Part shown: positions 7,356 through 15,758 of the stretch, in pieces
How positions within the stretch are numbered: position 1 is the first letter of the stretch
Layout: each line of letters opens with the position of its first letter
Assembly (NCBI GenBank): GCA_020026275.1
Contig: JAHHQQ010000003.1
Location: 67,387-131,386, forward strand
Length of the DNA: 64,000 nt
Source of the DNA: Bacteroidales bacterium
GTDB taxonomy: Bacteria; Bacteroidota; Bacteroidia; Bacteroidales; UBA932
Direction of reading: 5' to 3'
Made by a program: the position numbers and the translations under genes
Notes under the pieces: model-generated
Seen by the model: the letters and a program-made list of their open reading frames with translations, nothing else
Database searches by the model: none
What the model was told of the DNA's origin: nothing

Positions 7356-10334
7356 TTAGAAATTGAATTTGAAACCCAAGATGTAGGTTCTTGGACGTGG
7401 GTAAATGTTGTTGTCAATACCGTTGAAGATTTCTGGATCCAGACCATCGTAACCGGTAAATGTGCAAACGTTCTGGAGAGTTGCGAAAATGTTCAGTCCG
7501 AGAGGGCGTTTGCTCTGCTTGCCCAGAAGGTTAGGGAAAGTGTAGCCGAGAGTGATGTTGTCAATCTTGAAGAAGGAACCGTCCTTGACATAGTAGTCAG
7601 AAAGGTACTGTGCCTGCTTGAAGTTGGATTCCAGAGCGGAAGTCAGACGGTTGCTGGTGAAGGAGTTGGTCCAGAGGTCAGCAAGCATCTCACCGTCGGA
7701 AGCGACGTTGTTGTAGACCCAGTTGCCGATGCAGCCGTGACCGGATGCAGCCAATACCCAGTTTCTATAAGAAAGAGTGGTGTTGAAGCCCAGTGTGAAG
7801 TCAGCGGCCGGTTTGTGGAAGAAGTAGCGGTCATCACCGTTGATGATACCGTTGCCGTCACGGTCAACGTATTCACCTTCAATGGCCTTTCCTTCCTTGT
7901 CGTAAACCTGCTCATAAACATAGAATGCTGAAGGTGGGAAACCAACCTGGTGCATCTGGATGTTGTTGCCGACACCACCGGAGATACCGCCGGTCTCAAT
8001 ACCCTTCTTGTCATTCGGGCTGGCAGTCAGTTTGGTGATTTCAGTCTTGTTGTAAGCTACGTTGGCACCGATGGACCAAGTCCAGTCTTCTGTGTCAATG
8101 GCTACGGCATTGATGTCAAACTCGAAACCTTTGTTCTCCATGTTACCGATGTTGCTGTTCAGGTAGTTGGTAAGGTTACCCAATGCAGGAACCGGGATGA
8201 AGTTGATCATGTCACGGGTTTCACGCATGTAGAATTCGATACCGGCTGTGATGCGGTCATGCAGGAAGCCGAAGTCCATACCGACGTTCCAGGTGGAAGT
8301 GGTCTCCCATTTCAGATCGGCATTGTAACCGAGAGCGGTGATAGGATTGAAGACATGACCACCGAAGAGATACCAGCTGCCGATCTGGTTCTTGTAGTAA
8401 GTGGCCTGAGTGTCATAGTATCCACCGACACCCTGCTGGCCGGTCTCACCCCAAGAGAGACGGAGCTTCAAATTGTTGACGATGTCATTTCCTTTCAGGA
8501 ATGGCTCATTGGCGATGTTCCAACCCAAAGCGACAGATGGGAAGAGACCCCATTTGTTGTTGGAGAAACGGGAAGTACCGTCACGACGGAGAGTTGCGGT
8601 GATCATGTAGCGGTCATCGTAACTGTAGTTCAAACGGCCGAAGAAAGAAACCAGGAAGAGTTCACCAGCTGGCTGGCTTTCGGACAAAATGTTGCCATCT
8701 TCCAATGTAACAGACTTGTTATTCGACTTGTTGTAGAATTTCTGCCAAGAATAACCGGCCATGGCATCGAAATGATGACCGTTCTTGAAATCTTTGTTGT
8801 AGGCAAGATAGGTCTCGAGAGTCATGTCACGACGAGTGTAGTCGTAATCGGAACGATGCCCCTTTCCAGATTCAGCCTTGTTGTGCCAAGACTCTTCTGA
8901 ACCGACAGGCAGTTCATTGTAACCATTTGAATGAACATAGTCCAGACCCAGGTTCAAGTTGAAACGAAGATCTTCCAGACCATGGAACTTGTAATCGAAC
9001 TGAGCGTTACCGATGAAACGGGAAGCGTTGCCATGGTCTTTCTTTTCATTGAGCATGGCGACTGGGTTCATGACAGCGATAGTGTTGACTGCACCGTTGG
9101 AATCGTAATGAGTGAAATAGCCGTTGATACCGTTTTCATCCTTGACAGGATGAGTAGGGTTCATGCGGACAGCGGCGCCGATAGCGCCCTGATTGGCAAA
9201 ATCGTTGGCAGTGAACACGCCCTTGCCATTGAGAGCGACGGTCAGATGATTGTCAAAGAAACTTGGAGACAAATTGACGGAAACAGTTCCTCTGTTCATA
9301 TGGTCGGTCAGAAGGACACCTTCCTGAGATAGGAAACCACCGGAAACACGATAAGGAAGTTCGCCGACCTCGCCCAGTCCGACACGGCCTGCAATGCTCA
9401 GATTGGCATCAAATGTAGGTGCGAGCTGGTAAATTTCTTTCTGCCAGTTGGTGTTGGCAGTACCGAGAGCCTTGTAGGCAACGTGCTCCTCACCATATCT
9501 TTCCAACATCACAGCACGGAGCTTGTCAGCGGAAAGGACATCCACATAGTCACTTATCTGGCTGAGAGAAGTCTGGAAATCGAAATGAATATGAGGAATG
9601 ACAGATTTCATCTTGGAGCCTTTTTTGGTGGTAATCACAATGACACCGTTGGAAGCACGTGAACCATAGATGGCAGTAGCAGAAGCGTCTTTCAATACTG
9701 AGAATGATTCAATGTCATTCGGATTGACGGAAGAAAGCGGATCAGCCATGCCGCTGATACCATCATTGCTGACAGGAAGTCCGTCAATGATGATGAGAGG
9801 GTCATTGGTTGCGTTGAGTGAAGAGCCGCCACGGATACGGATAGTGGAACCGGAACCTGGCGCGCCACCGCCTGGAGTGACTACTACACCGGCAGATTTA
9901 CCCTTCAACAGATCGGAAGGAGAAGAAATCATACCTTTGTTGAGTTCGTCCGCCTTGACAGTGGCGACAGAACCGGTAACGTCATTCTTCTTGACGGTAC
10001 CATAACCGATGACTACAACGTCATCCAGGAACAGGGCATCTTCTTCCAGAACAATTCTTGCCGGAAGGGCAGAAGCCTTGAAACTTACGCTATTATAGCC
10101 GATACAGCTGATTTCGACAGTCGCATCCGCACTGGAAACCTTGAGAGTATAGTCACCATCCAGACCCGTTGCAGTACCGTTGTCAGTGCCTTTTTCCATA
10201 ATGGTAGCACCGATCACAGGACCAACATTGTCAACGACAACTCCCTTAATCTCATATCCACTTTGGGCGGACATTGGCACAACGGCCATCAGCGACAGCA
10301 TCAGTGTTGTGCAGAAAGTAAGAAATTTATTCAT
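7356..10334 (-). CDS. susC: SusC-type TonB-dependent outer-membrane receptor
   Basis: 992-residue outer-membrane importer. Signal peptide 1-23 (cleavage near PMSAQS), carboxypeptidase-regulatory-like domain about 28-95 (GVVVDNVGPVIGATI...GYNSVSF), the SusC signature VVVIGYGTVKKNDVTGSV near 106-123, a plug domain about 120-230 (SGSTIRIRGGSSLNATNDP, then IIIDGLPV and ASATAIYGSRASNGVIVITTKKG), and a beta-barrel to the end, closing with the aromatic FKFNF. This is the usual length for the family. It is followed at 16 bases by susD and preceded at 26 bases by the MFS transporter, so all three share a transcript. Together with SusD it should pull maltooligosaccharides into the periplasm. Confidence 0.96.
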   Translation of the reverse strand: MNKFLTFCTTLMLSLMAVVPMSAQSGYEIKGVVVDNVGPVIGATIMEKGTDNGTATGLDGDYTLKVSSADATVEISCIGYNSVSFKASALPARIVLEEDALFLDDVVVIGYGTVKKNDVTGSVATVKADELNKGMISSPSDLLKGKSAGVVVTPGGGAPGSGSTIRIRGGSSLNATNDPLIIIDGLPVSNDGISGMADPLSSVNPNDIESFSVLKDASATAIYGSRASNGVIVITTKKGSKMKSVIPHIHFDFQTSLSQISDYVDVLSADKLRAVMLERYGEEHVAYKALGTANTNWQKEIYQLAPTFDANLSIAGRVGLGEVGELPYRVSGGFLSQEGVLLTDHMNRGTVSVNLSPSFFDNHLTVALNGKGVFTANDFANQGAIGAAVRMNPTHPVKDENGINGYFTHYDSNGAVNTIAVMNPVAMLNEKKDHGNASRFIGNAQFDYKFHGLEDLRFNLNLGLDYVHSNGYNELPVGSEESWHNKAESGKGHRSDYDYTRRDMTLETYLAYNKDFKNGHHFDAMAGYSWQKFYNKSNNKSVTLEDGNILSESQPAGELFLVSFFGRLNYSYDDRYMITATLRRDGTSRFSNNKWGLFPSVALGWNIANEPFLKGNDIVNNLKLRLSWGETGQQGVGGYYDTQATYYKNQIGSWYLFGGHVFNPITALGYNADLKWETTSTWNVGMDFGFLHDRITAGIEFYMRETRDMINFIPVPALGNLTNYLNSNIGNMENKGFEFDINAVAIDTEDWTWSIGANVAYNKTEITKLTASPNDKKGIETGGISGGVGNNIQMHQVGFPPSAFYVYEQVYDKEGKAIEGEYVDRDGNGIINGDDRYFFHKPAADFTLGFNTTLSYRNWVLAASGHGCIGNWVYNNVASDGEMLADLWTNSFTSNRLTSALESNFKQAQYLSDYYVKDGSFFKIDNITLGYTFPNLLGKQSKRPLGLNIFATLQNVCTFTGYDGLDPEIFNGIDNNIYPRPRTYILGFKFNF

Positions 10335-10360
10335 GTGATTTATTGGTTAATAATTAGTTG

Positions 10361-11662
10361 TTATTTCTCTTTCACGAAACAGACGGAAATGGCGGCGCAA
10401 AGCATGAAAATGGCAGCCAGCGCCAACATCATGACTGCATTGCTTCCAAAGAAGTGTTTCAAGATGACACCACCGGTCAGGCCGACAATCACTTGTGGAA
10501 TCGTGACAGTAAAGTTGAATATACCCATATATACTCCCATCCTTCTGGCATCTACCGCTTTGGAAAGGATAGAATAAGGCATTGCCAGAATTCCTGCCCA
10601 TGCGATACCGATTCCGACCATTGGAAGCAGCATCCAATATTGGTTGTGAAGCAAAGTCAGACCAAAGAAACCGGCCGCTCCAAACAGAAGGGTTACAGCA
10701 TAAACCGACTTGTTGCCGAATTTGGCGGCGATCTTGGTCATGAAAATGGCAATGAAACATGCAGGAATCGGATAAGCGGCATTCAGTATCCCCACCCAGG
10801 ATTGGGTCGCTCCTTCAGAAAGGATAACACCGGACGGGTCACAGACAATTCCGGAAATGGCCGGCTTCAGATAGGTCCACATAAGGAAAAGCGCTGCCCA
10901 GGAGAAGAACTGGGTGACGCCCAGCTGCAACATCACCTTCGGAGTTCCCTTGAGAAGCTGCCAGAAGCCGGTTTTAGGCTCCTCATCGGTTTCATCCAAA
11001 TCATTATAGAGGGCAAATTCGTGAGGAGGATATTCCTTCACCATAAAAGTGGTGACCAGCACAGTAAGCAGCAGGATGATTCCGCCTGCATAATAGGAAT
11101 AGGCGATATGTTTCGGCACCTGACCGGCAATTTCAGCATCAGAAACGCCAAAAGCCGTCATGATGGTCGGCAGCACACCGCCGATGACCGCACCCAGATT
11201 GATCAGGAAAGTCTGTACGACAAATCCCTTCGTCTTCTGGGAATCATCCAACATGTCTCCTACCAGCGCACGAAACGGCTGCATGGTGACATTGAAGGAA
11301 GAATCCATGAAAAGAAGGATGAAAGCCCCCATCGCAAGCGGAGCGAAAGAGAGCAGCGTCGGACAGTTCGGCATGAGCATCAACGCAACAGATGAGACGA
11401 CAGCTCCCCCAAGAATGAATGGGATACGTCTTCCAAGCCTTGTCCATGTGTGGTCAGAAAACAGACCTACAATCGGTTGTATAATCAAACCGGCAATCGG
11501 AGCGGCCAGCCAGAAGTAACTTAAAGTATTGACATCCGCCCCCAAAGACTGGAAAATGCTGGATGTATTGGAATTCTGCAAGGAATATCCAATCTGAACA
11601 CCAAGGAATCCGAAACTGAGATTCCAAATCTGCCAGAAGGACAATTTTGGTTTTTTCTGCAT
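10361..11662 (-). CDS. MFS transporter, maltose/maltodextrin permease-like (SLC45/GPH type)
   Basis: 433-residue inner-membrane protein with about 12 hydrophobic segments. N-terminus MQKKPKLSFWQIWNLSFGF and the motif DHTWTRLGRRIPFILGG near 70-86 are typical of the MFS sugar permeases found in Bacteroidota alpha-glucan loci and of the related SLC45/sucrose-transporter group. A second loop motif, MGVYMGIFNFTVTIPQ, lies late in the protein. It is the first gene of the operon, 26 bases before susC, and should move maltose or short maltodextrins from periplasm to cytoplasm once SusCD has brought glucan across the outer membrane. The leader contains the predicted promoter and the repeat array described at 11767. 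Substrate is inferred from context. Confidence 0.88.
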   Translation of the reverse strand: MQKKPKLSFWQIWNLSFGFLGVQIGYSLQNSNTSSIFQSLGADVNTLSYFWLAAPIAGLIIQPIVGLFSDHTWTRLGRRIPFILGGAVVSSVALMLMPNCPTLLSFAPLAMGAFILLFMDSSFNVTMQPFRALVGDMLDDSQKTKGFVVQTFLINLGAVIGGVLPTIMTAFGVSDAEIAGQVPKHIAYSYYAGGIILLLTVLVTTFMVKEYPPHEFALYNDLDETDEEPKTGFWQLLKGTPKVMLQLGVTQFFSWAALFLMWTYLKPAISGIVCDPSGVILSEGATQSWVGILNAAYPIPACFIAIFMTKIAAKFGNKSVYAVTLLFGAAGFFGLTLLHNQYWMLLPMVGIGIAWAGILAMPYSILSKAVDARRMGVYMGIFNFTVTIPQVIVGLTGGVILKHFFGSNAVMMLALAAIFMLCAAISVCFVKEK

Positions 11663-11726
11663 CAGTTATCAATGTTATAATTCTTTTTCTGTGGTCATAT
11701 GCCACAGTTTGCACCATGACACGCAA

Positions 11727-11758
11727 CGAAAATAGGAATTTGTTCACTATAAAAAAAA
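11727..11758 (-). promoter_or_regulatory. Predicted promoter of the alpha-glucan operon
   Basis: On the minus strand TATTTTCG (11734-11727) matches the Bacteroides -7 element TAnnTTTG at 7 of 8 positions. The -33 region at 11758-11755 is only a T run, so a helper protein is probably needed. Transcription would start near 11720, leaving a leader of about 58 bases before the MFS gene. The three phased repeats lie directly upstream, in an activator position. Confidence 0.5.
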
Positions 11759-11766
11759 GATAATAA

Positions 11767-11817
11767 ACGAGTGGTGGGAAAAGCAATACGAGTGGTGGAC
11801 TTTTTAGGACGAATGGA
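11767..11817 (-). promoter_or_regulatory. Three direct repeats at 21-base spacing, likely LytTR operator
   Basis: ACGAGTGGTGG occurs at 11767-11777 and again at 11788-11798; a degraded third copy ACGAATGG begins at 11809. The step is exactly 21 bases each time, two turns of the helix. Read on the minus strand the core is ACCACTCG, 13-base gap, ACCACTCG. LytTR-type regulators bind pairs of short direct repeats on one face of the helix about 21 bases apart; the core also resembles the E. coli BtsR (YehT) motif ACC[GA]CT[CT]A with a 13-base gap. The next gene is a LytTR regulator, and the array sits 10 bases upstream of the predicted -33 region of the MFS-susC operon. Binding is inferred. Confidence 0.68.
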
Positions 11818-11826
11818 TTTTATTTG

Positions 11827-11866
11827 CCGAAGACTTCGGTAAATTTCTGAAAAAAATATATCTTTA
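11827..11866 (+). promoter_or_regulatory. Predicted promoter of LytTR gene with overlapping palindrome
   Basis: TATCTTTA at 11859-11866 fits the -7 element (7 of 8) and TTCG at 11835-11838 is a weak -33 element, 20 bases apart. The perfect palindrome CCGAAGaCTTCGG (11827-11839) overlaps the -33 element, so it could be a second regulator site or simply a small hairpin. Start of transcription would be near 11873, with the ATG at 11892. Confidence 0.4.
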
Positions 11867-11891
11867 TCAGAAAGATACAAAACTCTAATCC

Positions 11892-12644
11892 ATGAAAGCA
11901 CTAATTGTTGAAGATGAAAAGATGGCTCAGAACAACTTGGCCAGAAACATCAGCGAGAATTGCCGAGATATCGAAATTGTCGGTTTCACTTCTTCTGTCA
12001 AAGACACAATTGCATGGCTGGAAGATGCTTCACATCATGCAGAGATCATTTTTATGGATGTGGAACTGGAAGATGGCAACTGCTTTGAAATTTTCCGACA
12101 GGTGGAAATCCATGCAAAAGTGATTATGACGACCGCCTATGATTCTTACGCATTGAAAGCATTTGAGGCAGGCAGCGTAGATTATCTCCTGAAACCCATT
12201 GATCCAGATGCCCTCAAACGGGCAGTTTCCAGGTGCACGGATTCTGTTTATTCCATCCAACTCAAACAGTTTCTGGATTCCTACCGAATTGATGGAAAGA
12301 AAAAATACAAAGACCGATTCATCATCCGATACAATACGAAACTGATTCCTATCCGCACCTCTGACATTGCCTATTTCTTTGCAGAGAACCGGATCAACTA
12401 CCTGATGACGACATATAACGAAAAGTACATGATTGATGACACACTGGATGATGTCTTTGACGCGATGGATCCAGAACAATTCTTCAAAGTATCCAGAAGC
12501 TGCATCATCTCCCTGAAAGCCATCAAATGCGCCAACAAGAAACTGAGCGGCAACATCCAAATCATCGCTGAACCGGCCTCCTCTTTTGACATCACCGTCA
12601 GCAGGGCAAATGCAAAAGAATTCCTGCACTGGTTCACCAAATAA
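11892..12644 (+). CDS. LytTR-family response regulator
   Basis: 250-residue two-domain regulator. Receiver domain about 1-120: acidic pair near EDE (7-9), phospho-acceptor Asp56 in IFMDVE, conserved MTTAYDSYALKAFE and the Lys of DYLLKPI. LytTR DNA-binding domain about 139-250 (DRFIIRYNTKLIPIRTSDI, then FFKVSRSCIISLKAI). This class is normally driven by a LytS/YehU-type sensor kinase, but no kinase gene is adjacent, so the partner must lie elsewhere. The gene is divergent from the MFS-susCDEF-GH13 operon with the 21-base repeat array between them, which suggests that it controls that operon. The classic sus operon uses SusR instead. A strong bidirectional terminator follows the gene. Confidence 0.93.
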   Translation: MKALIVEDEKMAQNNLARNISENCRDIEIVGFTSSVKDTIAWLEDASHHAEIIFMDVELEDGNCFEIFRQVEIHAKVIMTTAYDSYALKAFEAGSVDYLLKPIDPDALKRAVSRCTDSVYSIQLKQFLDSYRIDGKKKYKDRFIIRYNTKLIPIRTSDIAYFFAENRINYLMTTYNEKYMIDDTLDDVFDAMDPEQFFKVSRSCIISLKAIKCANKKLSGNIQIIAEPASSFDITVSRANAKEFLHWFTK

Positions 12645-12690
12645 AAATCCCCCTGAAGGAAATGCGGAAACATTCCCCCTTTTCCCACAG

Positions 12691-12731
12691 AAAGAACCCC
12701 GGAAATCTTCATCAGATTTCCGGGGTTCTTT
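12691..12731. terminator. Bidirectional rho-independent terminator
   Basis: Perfect 18-bp stem: 12691-12708 pairs with 12714-12731, loop TCATC. The arms start with AAAG and end with CTTT, so each strand gives a T-containing tail. It separates the convergent LytTR (+) and GH20 (-) genes. Confidence 0.9.
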
Positions 12732-12770
12732 CTTGAAATGACGGCAGCTGCGCTTCCGCCTACATGAAAA

Positions 12771-14270
12771 CTATTTCCAAGGGACCAGTGGAGAACGGTA
12801 GAAATCTACCCCGTCCGCCTCCATGCGGGAAGCATATCTGACCAGACGGGACTGATAACCTTCCCAATTGCGAGACTCTCTTGGAGACCAGCCGATTTCT
12901 GCATGACCGACCAGACGAGGGAATACGAGATATTCTATATCATCGAAAGTGACAACGGTCTCTGTCCAAAGTGGAGATTCCACACCAACAATACGATCAT
13001 CCCCGACTTCAAGGAATTCTGAAGGATCCCAATTGTAAGCCTTGTCCACTTCTACATAACCAATCCAATGCAGACCGATATAGCTGGTGGAATCATATTG
13101 CATATCCAAATAGCAATGTCCCGCTGGAGATGCAAGCACTTTCGCGCCTTTGGCCAGACCAATTACAGCATTTTCCTTGCCTCTCCACAGTTGGACAATA
13201 CTTTCTGAGTCCACCTCGGCATTGGCAAGTTCTTCCCAACCGATGACACGCTTGCCATATTTATGGACCATCTGCATCACGCGATTCATAAACTTGACGT
13301 ATTCATCTTTCTCTGTTTTATTGCACTCATCTCCACCAATATGGAAATAAGGACCAGGGCAAAGAGCAGAAATCTCTCTTATCACATCGTCTATCAACTT
13401 GTAAGTAAGCTCGTTGCTTGTATCCAAAGTACTGAATCCCACTTTGATGTCACGATACGGTTCCTTCTTTTTTCCGTCTGGATTCAACTCTGCATAAGAA
13501 GAAAGAACAGCGTTGGTATGCCCGGGCATATCAATTTCCGGTACAATGGTAATCTGTCTCTCGGCCGCATAACGGACAATCTCAGCAAACTGCTCTTGAG
13601 TATAGAAACCGCCGTCTCCTTCTCCGACTTGACACTTGCCGCCAATATTGGTCAGTTCAGGCCAGGACTTGATCTCAATTCTCCACCCCTGGTCATCGCT
13701 CAGATGAAGATGCAGCGTATTGAGTTTGATGTCAGAAATGAGGTCGATATATCTCTTCACATCGTCCACGTCAAAGAAATGACGGCAGACATCCAGCATG
13801 GCGCCTCTATAGGCAAATCGTGGATAATCTTCTATTTCGCATGTCGGAAATCCCAATCCAAAAGTCTGAATCTGCATAAGTTGAGAAAGAGTTTTGGTCG
13901 CATAAAACAGACCGGCACAAGAATTGGCCTTCAAAGTCACTTGATTTTCTGTAACTGAAATCTGATAACCCTCAGGATGCTGTGGAAGGACGGCCTGATC
14001 AATAGTCAGTACAATGCTCCTTGCGCCCTCCGATTCTTTGAAAGTGAGTCCGGAACGCTGACTCAAATCTGTTTTCAGGAATCCGGCAATCTGCTGGACT
14101 TCTTCAGAACCGGCAGCTTTGAAATTGAGTTTTTCTGACAATTTGAATACCTTTCCTGTTTCTTCTACCGATACAGGACACGGCATAATGGAAATGGCTT
14201 GTTTTTCTTGACATGAAACCAGAAGAGAGATAGCGGCAAAGCAAGCTATCCATGAAACGAATTTTTTCAT
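12771..14270 (-). CDS. GH20 beta-N-acetylhexosaminidase lipoprotein
   Basis: 499-residue lipoprotein, lipobox LLVSC with Cys20. A GH20b-type N-terminal alpha/beta domain spans about 25-145. The catalytic barrel follows, with RGAMLDVCRHFF (155-166), LHLHLSDDQGWRIEI (186-200), PEIDMPGHT (244-252) and the diagnostic HIGGDE at 310-315, giving the substrate-assisted catalytic pair Asp314/Glu315. It should remove terminal beta-linked GlcNAc/GalNAc from host glycans, chitooligosaccharide or peptidoglycan fragments, in the periplasm or at the outer membrane. The gene stands alone with its own promoter (see 14309) and ends at the shared terminator, so it is not part of the glucan operon. Family call is firm; the natural substrate is not visible. 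Confidence 0.95.
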   Translation of the reverse strand: MKKFVSWIACFAAISLLVSCQEKQAISIMPCPVSVEETGKVFKLSEKLNFKAAGSEEVQQIAGFLKTDLSQRSGLTFKESEGARSIVLTIDQAVLPQHPEGYQISVTENQVTLKANSCAGLFYATKTLSQLMQIQTFGLGFPTCEIEDYPRFAYRGAMLDVCRHFFDVDDVKRYIDLISDIKLNTLHLHLSDDQGWRIEIKSWPELTNIGGKCQVGEGDGGFYTQEQFAEIVRYAAERQITIVPEIDMPGHTNAVLSSYAELNPDGKKKEPYRDIKVGFSTLDTSNELTYKLIDDVIREISALCPGPYFHIGGDECNKTEKDEYVKFMNRVMQMVHKYGKRVIGWEELANAEVDSESIVQLWRGKENAVIGLAKGAKVLASPAGHCYLDMQYDSTSYIGLHWIGYVEVDKAYNWDPSEFLEVGDDRIVGVESPLWTETVVTFDDIEYLVFPRLVGHAEIGWSPRESRNWEGYQSRLVRYASRMEADGVDFYRSPLVPWK

Positions 14271-14308
14271 ATTGGAATCTTAGTTTAATAGTTAAATTTT
14301 GTATCTTG

Positions 14309-14316
14309 CAAAGATA
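14309..14316 (-). promoter_or_regulatory. -7 promoter element for GH20 gene
   Basis: Minus-strand TATCTTTG is an exact match to TAnnTTTG and lies 39 bases before the GH20 start. About 20 bases further upstream is only TTTA-like sequence, a weak -33 element. The site forms part of a short palindrome (TATCTTgCAAAGATA, 14302-14316) in the 70-base space shared with the divergent Nudix gene. Confidence 0.6.
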
Positions 14317-14340
14317 AGATATATTCTTTAATAAACTCTC

Positions 14341-14901
14341 ATGGAACACCCTCTCAATCAATTCAATTTTTGTCCGAAGTGCGGTTCTGCCCATTTTTTT
14401 GTCGCCAACGGGAAAGCCAAGCATTGCCAAGATTGCGGATTTACCTATTATTTCAATCCATCAGCGGCCACGGTGGCGCTTATTTTCAATGAACAGAATG
14501 AACTGTTGGTCTGCCGGAGAGCCAGTGAACCGGCCAAAGGCACGCTGGACCTTCCGGGCGGATTCTGCGATCTGTACGAGACCGCAGAGGAAGGCATTTC
14601 CCGTGAGGTAAAAGAAGAAACAGGCCTCCAAGTGCTGGAGACCCGTTATCTGTTTTCCTTTCCGAACCAATATCGCTATTCCGACTTTGTCGTCCACACG
14701 ATGGACCTCTTCTTCCTGTGCCGGGTACAGACTCTCGAGAGCTGTCAGGCGATGGACGATGCCGCCGAACTCCGGTTCATCCCTCTGGACGAAATCCGTC
14801 CGGAATCTTTCGGTCTGGGATCCATCCGAAAAGGAGTGGAACGTTTCTTGAGCCAACGGACAGACCTCTTTGCCTCCGACGACGGAGAGAGATGGAAATA
14901 A
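14341..14901 (+). CDS. Nudix hydrolase with N-terminal zinc ribbon
   Basis: 186 residues. A zinc ribbon is formed by Cys11, Cys14, Cys29 and Cys32 (CPKCG ... CQDCG). The Nudix box follows at about 73-96: GGFCDLYETAEEGISREVKE then ETGL, matching GX5EX7REUXEEXGU. The ribbon-plus-Nudix layout resembles the NADH pyrophosphatase (NudC) group and ADP-sugar/NUDIX proteins common in Bacteroidota, but the protein is shorter than NudC and substrate cannot be assigned. The reaction would be cleavage of a nucleoside diphosphate linked to another group, in the cytoplasm. Divergent from the GH20 gene and convergent with yaaA, with only 3 bases between the two stops. Confidence 0.92.
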   Translation: MEHPLNQFNFCPKCGSAHFFVANGKAKHCQDCGFTYYFNPSAATVALIFNEQNELLVCRRASEPAKGTLDLPGGFCDLYETAEEGISREVKEETGLQVLETRYLFSFPNQYRYSDFVVHTMDLFFLCRVQTLESCQAMDDAAELRFIPLDEIRPESFGLGSIRKGVERFLSQRTDLFASDDGERWK

Positions 14902-14904
14902 GTT

Positions 14905-15744
14905 TTACTTTTCAGCCAGATAAACCCACTTCCGGGACAGGTCGGACAGCGGTTCCCCCTCAAAAGAGAAAGAGAAACCCTGGTACTGGAAATCTCGAAG
15001 CGGCCCGGTCTCCATTTCAGCAGCCGTCTGCCCCTCGCTCCCGGCCACAATCACCTGACGCGCCATCGCGCCCCGGCACATCTTGGCATAGACCGACATG
15101 GACTTCTGCTTGCCGTTCTTGCTGACCAGGAAATCGGGTTCAATCACCTTCACCTCCCGGACCAGCCGTTTCCAGTCCACCATCCGCTTCATCTCTTCCG
15201 TGGAACACCAAAGCAATGTTCCATCATCGGCGTTTATTGCTTGCAACAATGTGTCGGTAAGTTTTTCGCGCCACCAGTCAAACATGGACTTTCCGCCATG
15301 GACCTTCAATTTTACGTTCCCCTCCATCCGATAAGGCAGAATGAGGTCCATCGGACGCAGCAGACCATACAGGAAAGACATGATCCACAAATGCCCGTTG
15401 GCAAATTCCTTTTCCTCCGGACTCATCAAAGGCATCCTCAGATGCTTGAAAGCCACTCCCGAATAGGTTGCCGCCGCTTGGAGCAAGTAACGTTCATCCG
15501 GCTCCAGACAGAACTGGGCAAAACGCAGCTGGTTCATTTCCGCAATGTCCTCACTGCATTTCATCGCTCCGGCAATGGCCTCTGCGCTCCACTGTGACAT
15601 CTCCCCTGCCGCTTCCACGGCCGCCTCTGCAAAAGCCGGTCTCGTCGCCGGCCAGGTACGCATCTCCACCTCAGACACCCCATAATGGGCCATCACCTCT
15701 TCTCGCGAGGAAATGTCCTTCGCGCATGAAATCATTATCTGCAT
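14905..15744 (-). CDS. yaaA: YaaA (DUF328/UPF0246) family peroxide-stress protein
   Basis: 279 residues from the ATG at 15744. Family marks: N-terminal MQIMISCAKDI (usual form M-I-I-SPAK), internal LRMPLMSPEEKEFANGHL, SFLYGLLRPMDLILPYR-type stretch near the middle, and C-terminal FQYQGFSFS. The family's proline in SPAK is Cys here. E. coli YaaA lowers iron-driven DNA damage during peroxide stress. The gene follows the RecQ-UvrD helicase: a TTG codon at 15762 would overlap the helicase TGA, but the ATG six codons later matches the family's N-terminus better. Close coupling to a repair helicase suggests a shared DNA-damage role; that link is inference. Confidence 0.9.
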   Translation of the reverse strand: MQIMISCAKDISSREEVMAHYGVSEVEMRTWPATRPAFAEAAVEAAGEMSQWSAEAIAGAMKCSEDIAEMNQLRFAQFCLEPDERYLLQAAATYSGVAFKHLRMPLMSPEEKEFANGHLWIMSFLYGLLRPMDLILPYRMEGNVKLKVHGGKSMFDWWREKLTDTLLQAINADDGTLLWCSTEEMKRMVDWKRLVREVKVIEPDFLVSKNGKQKSMSVYAKMCRGAMARQVIVAGSEGQTAAEMETGPLRDFQYQGFSFSFEGEPLSDLSRKWVYLAEK

Positions 15745-15758
15745 AATACTTCTCTGTT

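Noticed and set aside
7340..7447. Longer start for the first SusD
   Set aside because: The extension overlaps the end of susC and puts 36 residues before the lipoprotein signal; ATG at 7339 is preferred.
11767..11817. CRISPR-like or tandem repeat reading of the phased repeats
   Set aside because: Units are 11 bases with 10-base gaps and only three copies, with no cas genes; a regulator site explains the spacing better.
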